A stretch of 64,000 nt of DNA from contig NW_019775785.1 in assembly GCF_001039355.2 (NCBI RefSeq), positions 3,529-67,528 of the forward strand, given 5' to 3'. A model generated the notes under the pieces. That model searched no databases, was not told where the DNA came from, and worked only from the letters and a program-made list of their open reading frames with translations. Position numbers and translations under genes: made by a program. Below, one piece after another: positions 40,701-54,100 of this stretch. How positions within the stretch are numbered: position 1 is the stretch's first letter; every line of letters begins with the position of its first letter. Source of the stretch: Lingula anatina (lineage: Eukaryota > Brachiopoda > Lingulata > Lingulida > Lingulidae).

Positions 40701-43572
40701 GGTGGACTTTTTCATTGTCTTTATAATGTTTTTTATCTTCCAGTGCCAGCATTACAGAGTGGATCTGGAGTAACAGCAGAAGACCTTTGGGACTTGTACA
40801 ACAAGGTATGAGAATTCAAAATAATACAGATGTTATAACAGTTATAGTATGGTTATCTTTAAAGATGATGTAGTTGTCTTGTTGGTAAGCTTTTTAATTT
40901 TAAATTAGTCTTCAAAAATAGAGTTACTTTTTTGGTAAACGTATTATTATTGTTTTTTGAAGAAACACAATTATTAACTTGCAGGTATATGAGGGTCTGG
41001 CTGAGAAAGAAATGTATCCTGAAATGGAGGACTTGTCCTGTATGACTTTGACATGTCCTGCTCTGTGCAATAACATCAATGACACAGAAAAAGAAAGGGT
41101 TAGTTCACTGTCACAGATGTCAGAACGTATTCTTTTCAAGATAATCACCTTTTTCTGATAAATAATCTTAATGTTAAATTGTTTACCAGTCTATAAGTGA
41201 AGCAAAATTTGAATAGAATTTGAATTGAAGTAGTTACTAAAGAAGGTAAATGGGTCTGGGGTATATGAGTAAGAACTATTATGACCGGAAATGGAAATTT
41301 TTTTTAAAAATGTTATTGCACCTGATCTCAGTTTTGAAAACTCCCCCCCCCCCTCCTCCCCAACTTTGACAGGAAAACTTAAAAATTGGTTCTGGTTTTA
41401 ATCAGTAATCTTGCAATTTTCATTGCAGTGTATATATTTTATCTTATTTTTCAGTATCAAGAGCTGGAGTGGAAATGTCTGATTGCCTGTGTTCTCAACA
41501 AGAATGGTGAATTAGCATACGCCTTTATAAAGGAAATAGTGCTCAGGGTGAGTGATATGCACTACTTCTATAAAATGAAGCAATTTTGTACTTGTGGGAT
41601 TACTGTCATGAGCTTTCATATTTGTTAAGTGTATGTCTGCATTAGCACATATTATAACACATAGTATGCAATTAATTTGATCTCAATCTTCATCTTACAG
41701 GTAGCATCAAGTAAACCATTATTTTATTTTGTGAGTTTCTTTTAAATGTTGATTTTTAGTATGTTGAGTTTCAAATTTACCTGGACAGGAAAGGGATTCT
41801 GTTTTCAAAAAATGATCATGGATATTAATCCTCATAAAAAGGTAAATGCTTTTTATCCTTTCAGGATATGTCAAACACTCCAGCCTGGAATCTGTTCTGT
41901 CAGGTGATCAGCTTGACCACTGACATCAGACACAACCGCTTTCTACTCAGAATGATGATGAAGGTAATGTTCTTTTTATTGGGCATGTCATCCACTGTTT
42001 CAAAAGAGGTCGGTATTATAGAGCTGTGCAAATAGTTTAAAGATTCTTCTGTACATTATATACTGCTTCTCAGAAGATGATATTATTATTGTGCAATTTG
42101 ATTTCAGTATCCAGAAAACAAAGCACTTGGTATGCTGAATGGCCACAATTCATCTGTGTTTGGGACATACAAAAGTGCTTTGGGTGAGATATGCTTTTAA
42201 GTCATGAAATGTTATGATAAAGATATCACCTATCATAAGATAACAGAAACTAATAAATTTTGCCTGTGTTTTTTAGATCAGCATTACAAGCCAGGTTATT
42301 ACCAATTCAGTCAACTTTTTTTAGCGTGTTTAAAACAAGTTTTTATTAATCTTATTTATAATGAATACCATTTGGGTATTAAGAAGCATGAAATAATCCC
42401 CTGGTATACTACACATTTGCAATGGGATACTTACTTTCCTGCTTCCAGTTAAAGTAATTAGCTGTAATTTTATAAAATGTCTACTGCAGGTGAATACATC
42501 TCTGTGTATCGTCAGGAGCCGGATAATGCCTTGCTGAACCTGGTTATAGGGATGACACTCATCAATATTGCCTCACAGAAATTCACAGCCAAAAGACATG
42601 CCACTGTTGTACAGGTACTTTGTAGAATATAACCCAGTGATGATCTTTCATGCTCCAACATTAATGAAATTAGGTTATCAAGCTACAGAAACTTAAGTTT
42701 GATGCTTTCCTGTAATTCAATTTAATAGCATTTATGGAAAATCTCTTGAAATGTGATGAGATGAAGCTGGTATGTAGTGTAAGGAAATTATTAATGAAAA
42801 ACGCAAGAAAATTATTAGACCTCATCTGTATTACAGGGTGTGTCCTTCCTGAACAGATACAAGGAGCTGAGAGGAGAATGTCAGGAGGTTTACTACAATC
42901 TAGGCAGAGCAATGCAGCAGTTAGGTAAGCACCTGGTACCTATAGGTTCATTGTTTTAAACTTAAAAGGTTAGCATTTTATAGGCTACAGTGTAATACTC
43001 TACATGTGTATCCTGATTTGTGCAGGGTTAAGTAACTTGACAATTGCAAGATATAATGAGTGAGATTTTGTTTTGAGATTTTAAAGCATTCACACATAAA
43101 TAAATGAACTCGCAAGTTTCTGATCAAAGTTCAGAAAATCGTTTTTGAGTAGTGACCATTTACTTGTATTGTGTATTTAGAAATATAAAATGAAATGTCA
43201 TAAACATGGATCTACTCTCAGTTTCTTTATTTAGGCTTGTTTCATGCATCAATATTTTACTACCAGAAAGCCCTAGATCTTGACCCTGCTATTAGTGGAG
43301 AAGATCAGGTAAATATACATTCTAGGTACCCTTAAATGATTAAATATCTACCCATACCTACTGACTAAAATTGAGGATCAAAATATGTAATAAAAGGAAA
43401 AAAATGAAATTCATTGTAGTGTACAGTACTTTGTCTACATTGTTAGCCTTTTGTTTCATAGGAGCTCTTTGACTTGCGACGAGAAACAGCTTACAACTTG
43501 TCACTGATCTACAAGTCTTCAGGCTCCCCCCAGATGGCACAGCTGTTACTGCAGAAGTATTGTGTTATATGA
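28726..43572 (+). CDS. GTF3C3: GTF3C3 (TFIIIC102): TPR subunit of RNA polymerase III factor TFIIIC, with a duplicated block of nine exons
   Basis: TFIIIC binds the internal promoter of tRNA genes; this TPR subunit (yeast Tfc4) helps recruit TFIIIB. Exons: 28726-28906, 29254-29400, 29924-30003, 30574-30694, then block A (nine exons, 31054-34552) or block B (34984-39535), then 39756-39799, 39945-40065, 40276-40362, 40744-40805, 40985-41098, 41455-41547, 41865-41963, 42108-42183, 42490-42614, 42837-42924, 43235-43308, 43462-43572. With one block the phases close to 882 residues (human about 886). With both, the frame stays open at 1224. An acidic N-terminus (SENDDEDDEMDITFDDLLSP) and a basic patch (PRKRRR) precede TPR-like helices (YQTLGMLYEEMGDTEKSLQ; GDLYLDVAEAYMDK). 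The C-terminus ends QLLLQKYCVI. Two introns appear to use GC donors: after 33804 (and its copy after 38787) and after 40362. A non-coding first exon is likely upstream of 28686. Confidence 0.93.
30809..34608 (+). repeat. GTF3C3 duplicated block A (exons 5-13)
   Basis: Coding exons 31054-31130, 32022-32136, 32269-32435, 32661-32748, 32896-32954, 33220-33323, 33717-33804, 34007-34153 and 34372-34552 total 1026 bases. Block B has the same nine exons with identical lengths. I count about a dozen base differences in the coding sequence, including S/P in the exon at 32022, L/I in the exon at 32269, D/Y in the exon at 33220, Q/R in the exon at 33717 and C/R in the exon at 34007. Introns are also nearly identical apart from large indels. 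Block A alone contains the TTAA-flanked MITE. Confidence 0.93.
31433..31769. mobile_element. 337-bp TTAA-flanked MITE, present only in block A
   Basis: Bounded by TTAA on both sides (31429-31432 and 31770-31773). The ends are inverted repeats of about 19 bases: agggataataactcttcgt at the left, and its counterpart reading inward from the right with two mismatches near the tip. Block B has a single TTAA at the matching place, so this is an exact empty site. There is no open frame of note. A perfect 28-base palindrome lies at 31601-31628. TTAA targets are typical of piggyBac-type elements. Confidence 0.9.
34609..34739. other. GC-rich junction ending in N between the two GTF3C3 blocks
   Basis: About 130 bases of markedly GC-rich sequence, unlike anything nearby, followed by a single N at 34739. 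It starts with a small imperfect inverted repeat (accaccag ... ctggcggt) and continues with ccg/ggc-rich sequence. Block B begins immediately after the N. This looks like a contig end, a low-quality read end or a chimeric join, not ordinary intron. Confidence 0.7.
35792..36248. other. about 457-bp segment unique to block B
   Basis: Lies in the intron between exons 35611-35725 and 36316-36482 and is absent from the matching intron of block A. I see no terminal inverted repeat or clear target duplication. It could be a degraded SINE-like insertion in block B or a deletion in block A. The borders are approximate because the flanking bases also differ. Confidence 0.6.
37030..37983. mobile_element. 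about 950-bp foldback element, present only in block B
   Basis: The ends are 19-base inverted repeats with one mismatch (gaatagagtctttttcacg at 37030-37048; its complement at 37965-37983). Inside, long inverted arms pair: about 37330-37380 with 37815-37890, and about 37405-37560 with 37610-37800, around a loop near 37580. The left arm carries about 200 extra bases with a 78-codon open frame (37119-37355) that has no counterpart in the right arm. The matching intron of block A lacks the whole element. Confidence 0.85.
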
Positions 43573-45393
43573 TCCAGTCTAGAGGTAGTCGGGCTGCGTT
43601 GTATGAAGTTACTGGTTCCAACACTAAGAAACAGATGGTGTCACACCGTCTAATAGCGTCCCTGGGGTTCTGCCACTGAAGTTGGCATAGACGCTACTCC
43701 AGTTTCCTTGGTCTCACGAAGACACATTTCTGCAATGTGCCAATTGAAAAACAGTACAGTTATCCATATTCAGTTTGCAGGCTGTGCTGAAGAAAGGAAG
43801 ACCACATGCAGCAGAAGGTCAACCAACTAAGGCAACGTATCGGGTGCATAAACCTTGACGGAGATATTGGTGCTGAGGTTATTTCCACAGTATAAAGAGC
43901 CAATAGGTGCTGTAGTAAGAAAGGCATAGCTCTCAACTATTTGCCATAGCAAAAAAAAGTTGGCTTGAGTGTGTTTCCGAAATTCATGAGGCTTTTACTG
44001 AATTTTATGAAAGAATACAAAGTGGGAAAATGTTCTGATGATAAGCACAGCATGTAATAAAGCATGATAGCCAAACCTTGGAGACTAACAAGAATGTTGC
44101 AATGGGGTCACATAAAGATCATTTTACAAGTTGAAGCAAGTATGTATAAGTTTTTCTTCACACCATTTCAGATTGAGATCTGAAAACGATGACCTAAGGA
44201 AAGTAGCGTCTTTAAGTATTAGAGAGGGTATCCATTTTTCCTTCTCCAGAATCAGACTTCTTTGTAATGAAAGTAGACATCTGTCCTTGGATGATGTGAA
44301 ACCGAAATAAATCTGCAAAATTCTTTGATTTTAAGGTGTTTTTGTTGGTTTCATCTGTATAGCAATCCTAAACTTCCACCAACTAGTTATTACGGATTCT
44401 ATAATTTTGTATTGTTTCTGGAGAGAGGAAATTTTCCCTTTCTCAAATAACCTTTTTCACAATTTATGATGTAGCACAATCCACCGAATTTTCACACGTA
44501 AAAATTTTTTTTCTTAGCATCATCTTTTTGAAGTTGTGCTTTCCAACTGCCATACTTACGTTCGGCAGTTTTTTATATGGCTAAAAACAAGTTGGTGGAA
44601 GCATGCATTACTTGCTTTTCCATTTGGAAATCCCATGGTATATGCCTTTGAGACATGAGAACATGCCACATAAGCTCAAAATACAAAGATGAAGGAAAAC
44701 AAAAGTCCTATAAATTGGAAATTTATTCTTTTATACATATTTTCTAATATCTTAGAAGATATAACAAATAAATAAATTAATAAACAGTGACAATCATCCT
44801 TTGTTAAAACGTGAAAATAAGGATTAGAGATAAAGCTAAAAGACAAAGCTTTGTTTAGATTAGATAAGTATTAACATATTACATCACAATAAATAACTGC
44901 TAGATCTAAATGTAACTTTGACAGCAAATTCCAAGATTTTACTGGAGTGAGGGCAGATGAGAGTTCATACCTGCCAATCTCTTATGTCTGCATGCAAACA
45001 CTCCCTCACCCAACCCCCTCCAATCTGCCTTTGATCACTAACCATTATTTACAATAATCTATGAATAATAAATTAAATTAAATGTAATTATAAAACACTC
45101 AAGCCAATAAAACGTGAGATTAAATAAAGTTGGCACCATATACCAGCAGTATGTCATACATGCCAGAGCCCTGAGATTGAAAACATTCTACCTGGCAAAT
45201 TCAAAAGAACATATTGTCGAATAATTAAATAAATAGATACAGATATTATTATTAACAGATGTTGGTGTAGTTAGAAAAAATTTTGGCCTGCAAAAAAAAA
45301 ATTGCTGGCCTTGGTCCTGCAAGTTCCAGACAATTTTGAGAACTGTGTAAAATACCAAATTATAAATCATACATTTAACAGCACTGTTCAATT
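43573..45393. other. convergent 3' region between GTF3C3 and the PNPLA2-like gene
   Basis: Contains the 3' UTR of GTF3C3, with AATAAA matches near 44056 and 44306, and that of the minus-strand lipase. No coding signal is supported. Confidence 0.5.
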
Positions 45394-48300
45394 TTATGGG
45401 CTACTTGGGAGTGACATAGCTCTTGCAACATCTTTGGATTCCTGTCCTTCTGTAATGCCTGTGTCAGAAGAATCAGCTGGCATGCTGAATATTTCAGTAA
45501 CCTTCAGCTTCTCGTTTTCATCTAAGTAATAATAAGCCAACACTGCCTCCTGCTGGTTGGCTTCATGAAGACAGTGTTCAAAGGTATCCACCAGCTGTTC
45601 ACACATTTCATCTATGGTGTTGCCACCTATTGGTGGCCCTGTGGAAATTTCTCCATGAAAATCCCTGTGTGGGTTTCTAGCATGGACTTCTATGGGATTG
45701 TGACAATCCTCTTCTAGCATGTGGCGCATTTGACTGACTCGACTGATCGTCTTAGAAAGAGGATCATATTTGGCTAATGGTATGATATCTTTAGGAGAAT
45801 CAATCCCACTTTCACCACCTTTCTGCCACTTTTCAAAGTACGTTGATGTGGTGTATGTTGCCAAATCACCCTGTATGTCAGGTATAAAGCCAGGCTCCTC
45901 ACTAGCATATGCATCATTTATAGCCACCTGGCAGGTGTATCTGTAAAACAATGAATAAACATGAATTTGTAAAGATTTATAAATTTCCAAACATAACATG
46001 CAATTTGACTGGAAAAGTCACAAAGAGGGGTCTTTTTAAATAAGCAAACAAATAAAAACATAAGTATGATTAAACGGGCAGTTATTCTAAAATACTCTTT
46101 TAGTCTACTCCTGGTATATCATTCATACTTGAATCTGTGAGCAGAAACCCTGAGTGTCAGAGATAAAGGGAATGCCACAACCAGTATCTAAATCAGTAGG
46201 TGTAGAGGCATACTAATAATAGCAATGAATTTGCAGTAATCTCTTAAAACAAGGCTGCGAGCAGTACACTTTAGCTGCAATATCGCCCATCTTTTTACTT
46301 ATTTATTAAAGAAGCACCTACCTAGCCATGTACTGTTGGTGGTGATGTTCAACTTTTCTTTTTATCCAATGGATGATCCACATAATTTCTTTTACAGCCC
46401 ATCTCATATCTGATGGGATGTAAGGCATCCATTCTAAAATCCTTTAAAAGAAAACAAAAAACAGTACAGTACAGTATCATAAAATCATTGCATTATCCTT
46501 GAGAAGAGTTCAAATTCAACATCACATGTACAGGGTGACACCCCCCCCCCCAAAAAAAAAAAAAAAAAAAAAAATTCCATTAAAATAGGAAGGTCCATCA
46601 AATTTCAAGAGATTTACCAATATGTGTATAATGTGAGGAAAGTTGTTATCTTACATGCTAATCTTGTCACTGAAGCTTGCTTGCAAAGGGGAGTGCAATA
46701 AGTTTTTTATAATTTCCACAAAGCTTTTCAGAGTCCAAATAGCAGATATAAGTTATATTATGATAATGATTTACAGATTATATGCCAAAGAAAGATTTTC
46801 ATTTGTACTGTCAAACATGACTGTGTACAAAAAGATTCCTTAACATGAGAATCTGCCAACAGAAAAATATCTGTTGACAGGTCCCACGTGTTTAATAAAC
46901 CACATGTAATTTGTTGAATTTAGTACTTTTAGCATTCACATTTTATTCATAATCATTTATAGAGGTCAATTTGTAGGGTAGCTAAACTGTATGAGCATGA
47001 AAAATTAACTTACTCCCAGCCTTTGATCATTATTTTGAAACAAGTACACCATCAACTTTAGAAACTCGATGTCCTTATATCTTGTTTACAAAGAATTTAA
47101 TGAGTTTCATGAACTCTTATCTCATGTTTACAAACATAACTCATCAATTAAGGTAATATGTAGCCAGCTAACCTTTGCTTTCGAGATCATCACTGCTTGA
47201 GGACACTTAAAGTGATTATCAGCATAGAATGCAACATGATATATTGTGCAAATAATAAGTCACCTTTTGGTATGCCAAGATGAACTTAAAATATGCCAGT
47301 TCAACAAAAGTGATCAGTGAATCAAAGAATTTTTAACATGGCTGCATTAACTTCCATAAAAATTTTACAGCATTTAAGTTCATTTGTCGATATTAAATCT
47401 AGATATTTAGCAAGAAGCAAGAGTATAACAACATGGCAGATTTGTCTTCTGTTCATTACTGACCTGAATGTATAATTATATACTACGTCTACTGGCAACA
47501 GAAGTGGAGAAGTCACGAGAGACAGAAGGCGGAAGCACTTTCTATTGGTTAACCTTGTATATAAGTTACTGTTCACAGAATCACAGGCTGCTTGTAAGGC
47601 TGAAAGTGAAAGTATGAGATCTTTTTTAATTAGAATATGTAGTCTACTTTGAAAAAATCCTTTTATTGAATACAGGAATTTTCAAAATGTTTAATCTGTT
47701 GTGTATACACTTTCTACTTTATATTCCATGTAATGATTTTCTTTCTTTGTTTCTTTAAATTCAAATGGCAGAAAAATTCTTAACAATCTTATAGTTGTTA
47801 CAGTAGTCAAATCTGTTACAGTTATAAATCTAACCTCCAACAACGGGAGGGGGGAGGCTGTCTAATAGAGCCACCTGGACCTTCTTCTTGCATTCATGAC
47901 ATGTGTCTGGGTCATGGTCATCATGATCACTTTCACTGTCATAGTCACTGGTGGATGTACTCTCACTCCCTGCTGGACACTGAGATATACTTGACTTTAT
48001 ACTGAAGTGACGCACACAGCTGATCAATGCTGGAAAAAATATATTACTCTTTCCATGAACAAAATGGGCATTTGACAATACCGTACAGCTTAATATCAAT
48101 TAATTTAATTTAGAAAAAGTTTCCTGTATAGTTTAAAAATGCTAGTCTTTATACCAAAAATATATGAAAATCTTGAATGCACTTAGGTACTGGACAAACT
48201 TAACAAAGTATTCTTTTTTTTTCAACAGGAAAATTTAAATAGTTGTGGATTTTATCAATGGGACACACCTATACTTACCATTTCTTTGCAAATACTTCAG

Positions 48301-50680
48301 AGCATCATCAAAACCTTGCCTGCACATTTCACTTAAGACCTCTGGGTGGGGTGGGAAGAGGGAGCGTGAAATCCTGTACAAATTGTTAGATGAGCACTGC
48401 AAGCTGGTGTTGGCCAGGTTTATATGGAGGAAATTGGCAGAGTTGTCATCTGGACAGATATCTGTTTCACCACAAAATGGAGACACTGTCACTGTGTTTT
48501 CATCAAATACGGGTAAGTTATCAGTGAGAACACCATCCACATACCTCTGCAAAATAAGAATAGGACATTTTAATGCCAGCATTAACCAAGCAAAAAAAAA
48601 AAAACCCTCTTACAGAGGCTTTTTATGGGCTTTTAAAATGCATGGGGTTTTCAAATATTGCTTTTAAAATAAAGTTGAACATTACAAATCTGTTTGTTTC
48701 ACTGTTTTACTCCAGTGCACAAAATCCCATGAGCTACCCCCTTTCCCTATGAACCATGTGACAAATATAAACTAATCCTATTTTCAGTCAACTCTCTCTC
48801 TATATATATACATTTTGACTATGATAATTTACAGAAAAAATTATAAATATTTTAATCAAACTTATATCAGTTGGCACATGCATTACATACATTTCTCAGT
48901 GCACTTTACATAGGCCTGAAATAAACCTTACTAAGTCCAAAGTCCACAGCCAATAATAAAAGTCCAAAGTCCAAATGAACATGTTGTACAAATGCCAAGA
49001 TATCTAAACTAACAGAAAGCAAACAATGCTATCAGAACAGTGCACTCAGTGCTTACTTTGAACTTCCAGGAAAAATTGTAGTAGACCCTGTACAGTAATA
49101 GTGGTCAGTGGGAGGCGGGGGGGGGGGGGGGGGGGGGGGATCAATTATAAAAATTTTTTTCACTCAAAAAAGTCAACCGTGATGGTAACCTAAGTATTGG
49201 CACTACAAACAGAAAACCTATTAAAACTTTTAGGTAGGGATTAAAAAGACAACTAACTAATGAGTTAATTCACACTGATAAAGTTTTTACTCAATTTTTT
49301 AAAATAATGTTGTAACTAGTACCTTGAAATCACACTTGCACAAGACCAGTTTTTGTCACCTTTTATAAAAACTAAAATATTTACAATTTAAAATCATAAC
49401 TAATCTCACTTATTTGAAGTGTGATAATAAATTTTAGTGTTGTAAACAGTAATTTTACTCACCACTCCTTTGAAAGATGGAGGCAGCAACCCAGAGTAGA
49501 ATGGAATGTGTGCACTACAAAGCAATGCCTGAGGAAAAACAAAGAATCTATAATCAACACATATATCATCAACAAATAATGCAACATCATCATGTCTCAT
49601 CATTTTGTTCCATTTTCACTGCAAAAGCAAGCAAAATTTCTCCAAACCTTCAATCATCAATCCATCTTAACAATTATTTTATACTTTACATTTTATATTT
49701 TACTGTTACTTGATTTTTGGTGCCAGTTATCTCTTTTGGCAAAAATTACTCTTTACGCAGAACAGCTAAAGCAAATTAAAATTGTATCTTTTTTAGCCAG
49801 TATTTCACAAAATTTGAGTGTTATATATAGGACATTATTTTGTAATAGTACACCTGCATCACTATTACCTCTATCAATTCTTCATTTGATTCAAATTGTG
49901 ACACTGTTACATTGGCTCTATCAGAAACCCTTGTCATAGATATGTATACTTTATTGGTGCAGATTTCATATGCATTAGCTGGGAGGATGGTATTGAGGCC
50001 ATCCTTCAGAAGTCGGACTAAGTGAAAACTAGGATGTAAGGGTCCCAGTGCCCTGGCACGAGCTTTTGATGTAATCCGTAACCAGTAGCTGGTGACTTCT
50101 CCTAAAAAACAAACAAAAAGAAACAGTAATCACAGCATGGGCATTGATTCAGGAATAACATAGATATAAATTTACTGAAACCAATCAGAATATTTCCTTA
50201 AAATCTTAGAATAAGCAAGGGAAGAAAAAAATGCTGGCTTAATATAGGCGGTGGTCTAGTTTATTAATGCAATTCAAATTTAAGTAACTAAAACTCGATT
50301 AATTTTTTCCAATACTGAAATAGGAGCAAGTGACGTTTGCTAACTGGCTGTCACAATTACATGCTGCTGATATACAGTGTACAAGTGTGGACGTTACACT
50401 GCATGCCGTTTTACTTCTGCTAGTGTACATGTATCCTCAATCTCTTTTAGAAGCATTCGCATAATCCTAGCAAATATTGCATCTATTTTAAAATTTAGTA
50501 AAGCTTCTTACCTAATGGACAATTTGTTACAAGGCACACTGCTGCTAACGCCCCAGCGCTGGCGCCTAGCACTTTGAAATCAGGGTCAGATATCAAATGC
50601 GGTGCATGTACTCTAAAACAGCTAGCAACTCCTACATGATATATGCCTAAAAATCCACACCCAGAGAAAGAGATGTTCAT
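45394..50680 (-). CDS. PNPLA2: PNPLA2/ATGL-like patatin-domain triacylglycerol lipase (paralogue a)
   Basis: ATGL removes the first fatty acid from triacylglycerol at the lipid-droplet surface. Exons on the minus strand: 50512-50680, 49869-50101, 49463-49528, 48279-48546, 47835-48029, 47464-47599, 46322-46441, 45394-45940. Phases close to 577 residues (human ATGL about 504). The patatin domain shows the oxyanion loop [11 protein letters not shown] (7-17), the nucleophile elbow GASAG with Ser41, and the catalytic Asp160 in VDGVLTDN. After the catalytic domain comes an acidic Ser/Asp stretch with TCHEC. The hydrophobic lipid-droplet region then follows ([20 protein letters not shown]) and [19 protein letters not shown], both ATGL-like. 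The C-terminal 180 residues are divergent. An alternative upstream in-frame ATG exists, but MNIS aligns with the paralogue. The symbol denotes the family; it could equally be the ancestor of PNPLA2, 3 and 5. Confidence 0.9.
46541..46574. repeat. poly-C/poly-A tract in a PNPLA2-like intron
   Basis: Eleven C residues followed by about 23 A residues. On the minus strand, which is transcribed here, it reads as T then G. A poly-A of this length could mark the tail of a retroposed element, but no element body is recognisable beside it. Confidence 0.8.
49117..49139. repeat. 23-base poly-G tract in a PNPLA2-like intron
   Basis: An uninterrupted G run of 23 bases in the intron between exons 48279-48546 and 49463-49528. 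Its true length is uncertain because sequencing handles such runs badly. Confidence 0.85.
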
Positions 50681-51160
50681 GTTCCCTAGGATCCAACTAT
50701 AATATCCTGTTTCTCTTTTCAAATGACTTTAAAAATACAATTTTCAGTCATGAATCCAGCTCTTCGTTTCTCACAGGAAAACTCAGCTCTGTCCAGACTC
50801 TTACATGTTACGCAAAATCGTATGTTTACAACTTCTGTCAGACGAAGCTTTGATTGGCCAATAATTGTGTCGTGACCCTCAAGGTCAACACAGGCATGTT
50901 TTATATTTTGAAATCTACATTCACTCTTCGCTTTAAATAGTCATATTTGAAAATGATTACAAAAATATCATTATAGATGTTTTTGATAGTTATAGTTTTG
51001 AATTTGATGAGACAGGTGCGATAGTCAATAACAATAAACTGCGCAAATCTATGTTGCCGGTGAAAAATTAAGGCAATATGGCGGGAGGAAGCATGCTGAA
51101 GTAAATGCAACGCCGTTATGCTTTGATAAGTGATGCTTCAAAGTACGCATCAGCTTTAAA
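50681..51160. promoter_or_regulatory. short bidirectional promoter between the PNPLA2-like gene and SAAL1
   Basis: Only 480 bases separate the two divergent start codons, so both transcription starts and any 5' UTR sequence must lie here. The sequence includes an inverted CCAAT near 50850 (attggcc) and aggtca-like nuclear receptor half-sites near 50879. The ggcggga/atggcgg stretch near 51078 resembles E2F or YY1 sites. These site calls are pattern-based only. Confidence 0.6.
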
Positions 51161-54100
51161 ATGGGAGAAAGTAAGTACCACAGACAAAACTGCATTTGTG
51201 AGAACAGCCAGAACAGCTTTTCCTCTTTGCATATGCGATTTGGCTTATGATTTTTTTTTGCAAGAAACTTAATTAGCTGTTCGGTTTATAGTTTATACAT
51301 CATATGTAAAACTTCACGCTCAGTCAGGGTGGGGGTTACCTGTTTGACTAAGGTGGGATGGGGTTGGAGGTGCATTTGTTGTCAAGTGTAAAAAAAATTT
51401 TTTTGACCCTTCATGTAGGTTAAACATGCTGCTCATATTCTCCCATTGAATTCATGGTTCAGAAATTTGAATAAATAAATGTTTTAAGATTGTTAAACTT
51501 TATACCAATGTACATCTACATTGCTCAAACAATTGTAACTGTATACAACAAACATGTCCATGATGTGGTAGTAGCAGGATAAAAATATCAGTGGAGGTTT
51601 GCATAGAAATGACCTATTATCATCGACAGCAAGTGCAATGTCCTTGGCACTGAATGGAATCAAAACAATTAAAGGGTTACTGAATGTTCCCGTGATAACA
51701 TTTATCTGTCATCAATTATATATCAATTATTATATAAGTATATTACTTTAACCTTTGCATTATTATCCTGATGAAGCAACTAATGATTGCTTCAGTTTTA
51801 TATAAGTGTTATATATGCCCATTATAAGACAGTTTTGAATTTTATTAATGAACTTTTTGCAGCATGGAATCCTTCCCCACCTCGGGAGTTAACTGAAGAA
51901 AATGCAGAAATATTCACTGCAGACAACATTGGAAATACTGTATACAGCAAACACTGGCTCTTCACTACTCTCATGAAACTTATACAGGTATTTTTTTAAA
52001 GATTGAAGACAATGATTAAAATAAGCAAAAGATAATGATTGCTCAGTGATATAGCATGTCTTTTTTTGTTAATTTGTTTATTTTGATAAAGGAAATTTTA
52101 TGAGCCCCTAATAATAATATTATTATTTTTTATATTTATTTATTTATTTTATTAAAATTATTATTTTATTTTTTTGTTTACTCACATAAAATTAGTAAGA
52201 CAAGCCTATTAATTTTGGTATATTTTATGCACTCTCTTTCTTCTAGGAAGTAGACAAACACGAAGAAAATAAAGATCAAGAGCAAGAGACAGAACTTGGA
52301 ACCGATGTAGATGAAAATTTGCAAGATGAACTGTGTAAACTGTGGGACATGTCCATGGACATGGTATGCAGTATGGACAAGATTGTGCACCCATTGTCTG
52401 TTTTAGATGATGAATAACATATAAAGATATTAAAATATCCGACACAACATTGTGATGAAGTAGGATGTTGCATTTTGTAATACCTTGCTGATATTAAAAT
52501 ATAAATTATATAAACACATGTGTACTTAAGTTGTAAATAGTTATAAATTATTCTGCTGATTTTTCAGGAAGTGGTGAAGTTTCTGATGGAGTTCAAGGCA
52601 ATAGAAATTCTTACTGGTGCTATTGCCAAAAGTAAGGCACCAAGGATCACAGTAAGATTTATTTTAATTATTTTTGTTGATAAAAAAAATTGAAGAAAAA
52701 ATATGGAGTAATTTATTAAAAGTGAAGCAGTAAGATCTTTTGAAAACAGTTTTCTCTAATTAACTTAAAGAGTAATGAGTAAAGACTGATCAATAATGCA
52801 ATCTTTTATATTTTATGGAATTGTTTAACAATCTTCCCTTTTTTCTAGGAAATTTGTGTTGGTATTCTGGGTAATATGGTTTGCGATCCAAATGCCAGTA
52901 AAACGATGTCTGAAAACAGCAAATTGATGTAAGTAATTATTGGTACTAAAGTTATCACTTTATTTATATCAGGGACACATTATTCTGATATAAAATGGCA
53001 TATAGTTGAGTCCAATATCATTTTGTCAAAGTGTGCCACGATCACTGCCACCCTTGGTTCTTGTCATCAGAAGAAAAATTTTATATTAAATTATAGGCTG
53101 TAAAGTGTTCTGCTTCAGTTCTGTTTTTATGCCTTGTGCATAGTGTCCATTGTACATAGACTTGTTGTCAGCAGTTTCTCTTTTGTTCTAGCGAGTTGAG
53201 CTTGCTGCTACTTGAAAGCCCAGACTCTCCCACTTTAGTTGAAACAACAAGGTAAAATGATTGTTCTGTTGAAAAGATGAAATAAATAAATGTGTATAAA
53301 TGTAGTCTATTCTTTGTCCTGTCATTTGTGCCTTACTTTTTGGGGTTAATGAAGTTAGTAGGGAAAAAGCCTTAAATGGCCCTCTTGCTGTTATAATAAA
53401 ATAATAAATTTTTAAAAAAGGAACATATGTTGACAGGTTTCTCCACACTTGTCTGTCCTCCTCATGTCCAGAACCATGGATCACAGCCATAAAAGAATCT
53501 GAGCAGGTGATGGAGAGTGTTACATTTATCTTCAAGAGTTCTACAAACAGTAAGTGTCAATGTGTATCGCTATATACTAAACCTACAGCCAGGTCATTTT
53601 ATGATTGGTACATTAAAGTAAACTGAAAAAACACACTAAATAAAAGAAAACATGGGTGAAGGTGAGAAGCTGAAAAACCACCAGCTCTTGGTTTGTTAAC
53701 TATACTCTTTGCCTAGTTGTATTGGTAAATAATAGATTATACTACATGCTGGATATCCCAAGAAGTTGACCAGAATTCAAGGAAATCCTACATTTTTTCT
53801 TCAGATGATCTTCTCAAGAATGCAGCATGTTTTGTGGACAAATTACTGGACATGAAAGAGAACATCTGTGAACAGTGGGCCACAGAGAACTTTGTATTGG
53901 CTCTACTTGAGGCCATCAAACAAATAGGGTAAGCCAGTGGGAGATTCCTTATTGATATTCAGTTTTCACTTTAATTTACAAAGATTATCTGCATCTGACC
54001 ATTTGAATTTGATGTTGTATAATATATGAAAAATATGTTTGTTACTAAATTCATAGCATAAAAACCTTGATCTTCAAAATGTGATATGTTCATATATAAT

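Noticed and set aside
46541-46574. Poly-C/poly-A tract as the tail of a retrotransposon
   Set aside because: No element body, target duplication or internal promoter boxes can be seen beside it.
48245-48667. A 140-codon + strand open frame
   Set aside because: Antisense to the PNPLA2-like exon 48279-48546, which carries the catalytic Asp motif and correct splice sites.
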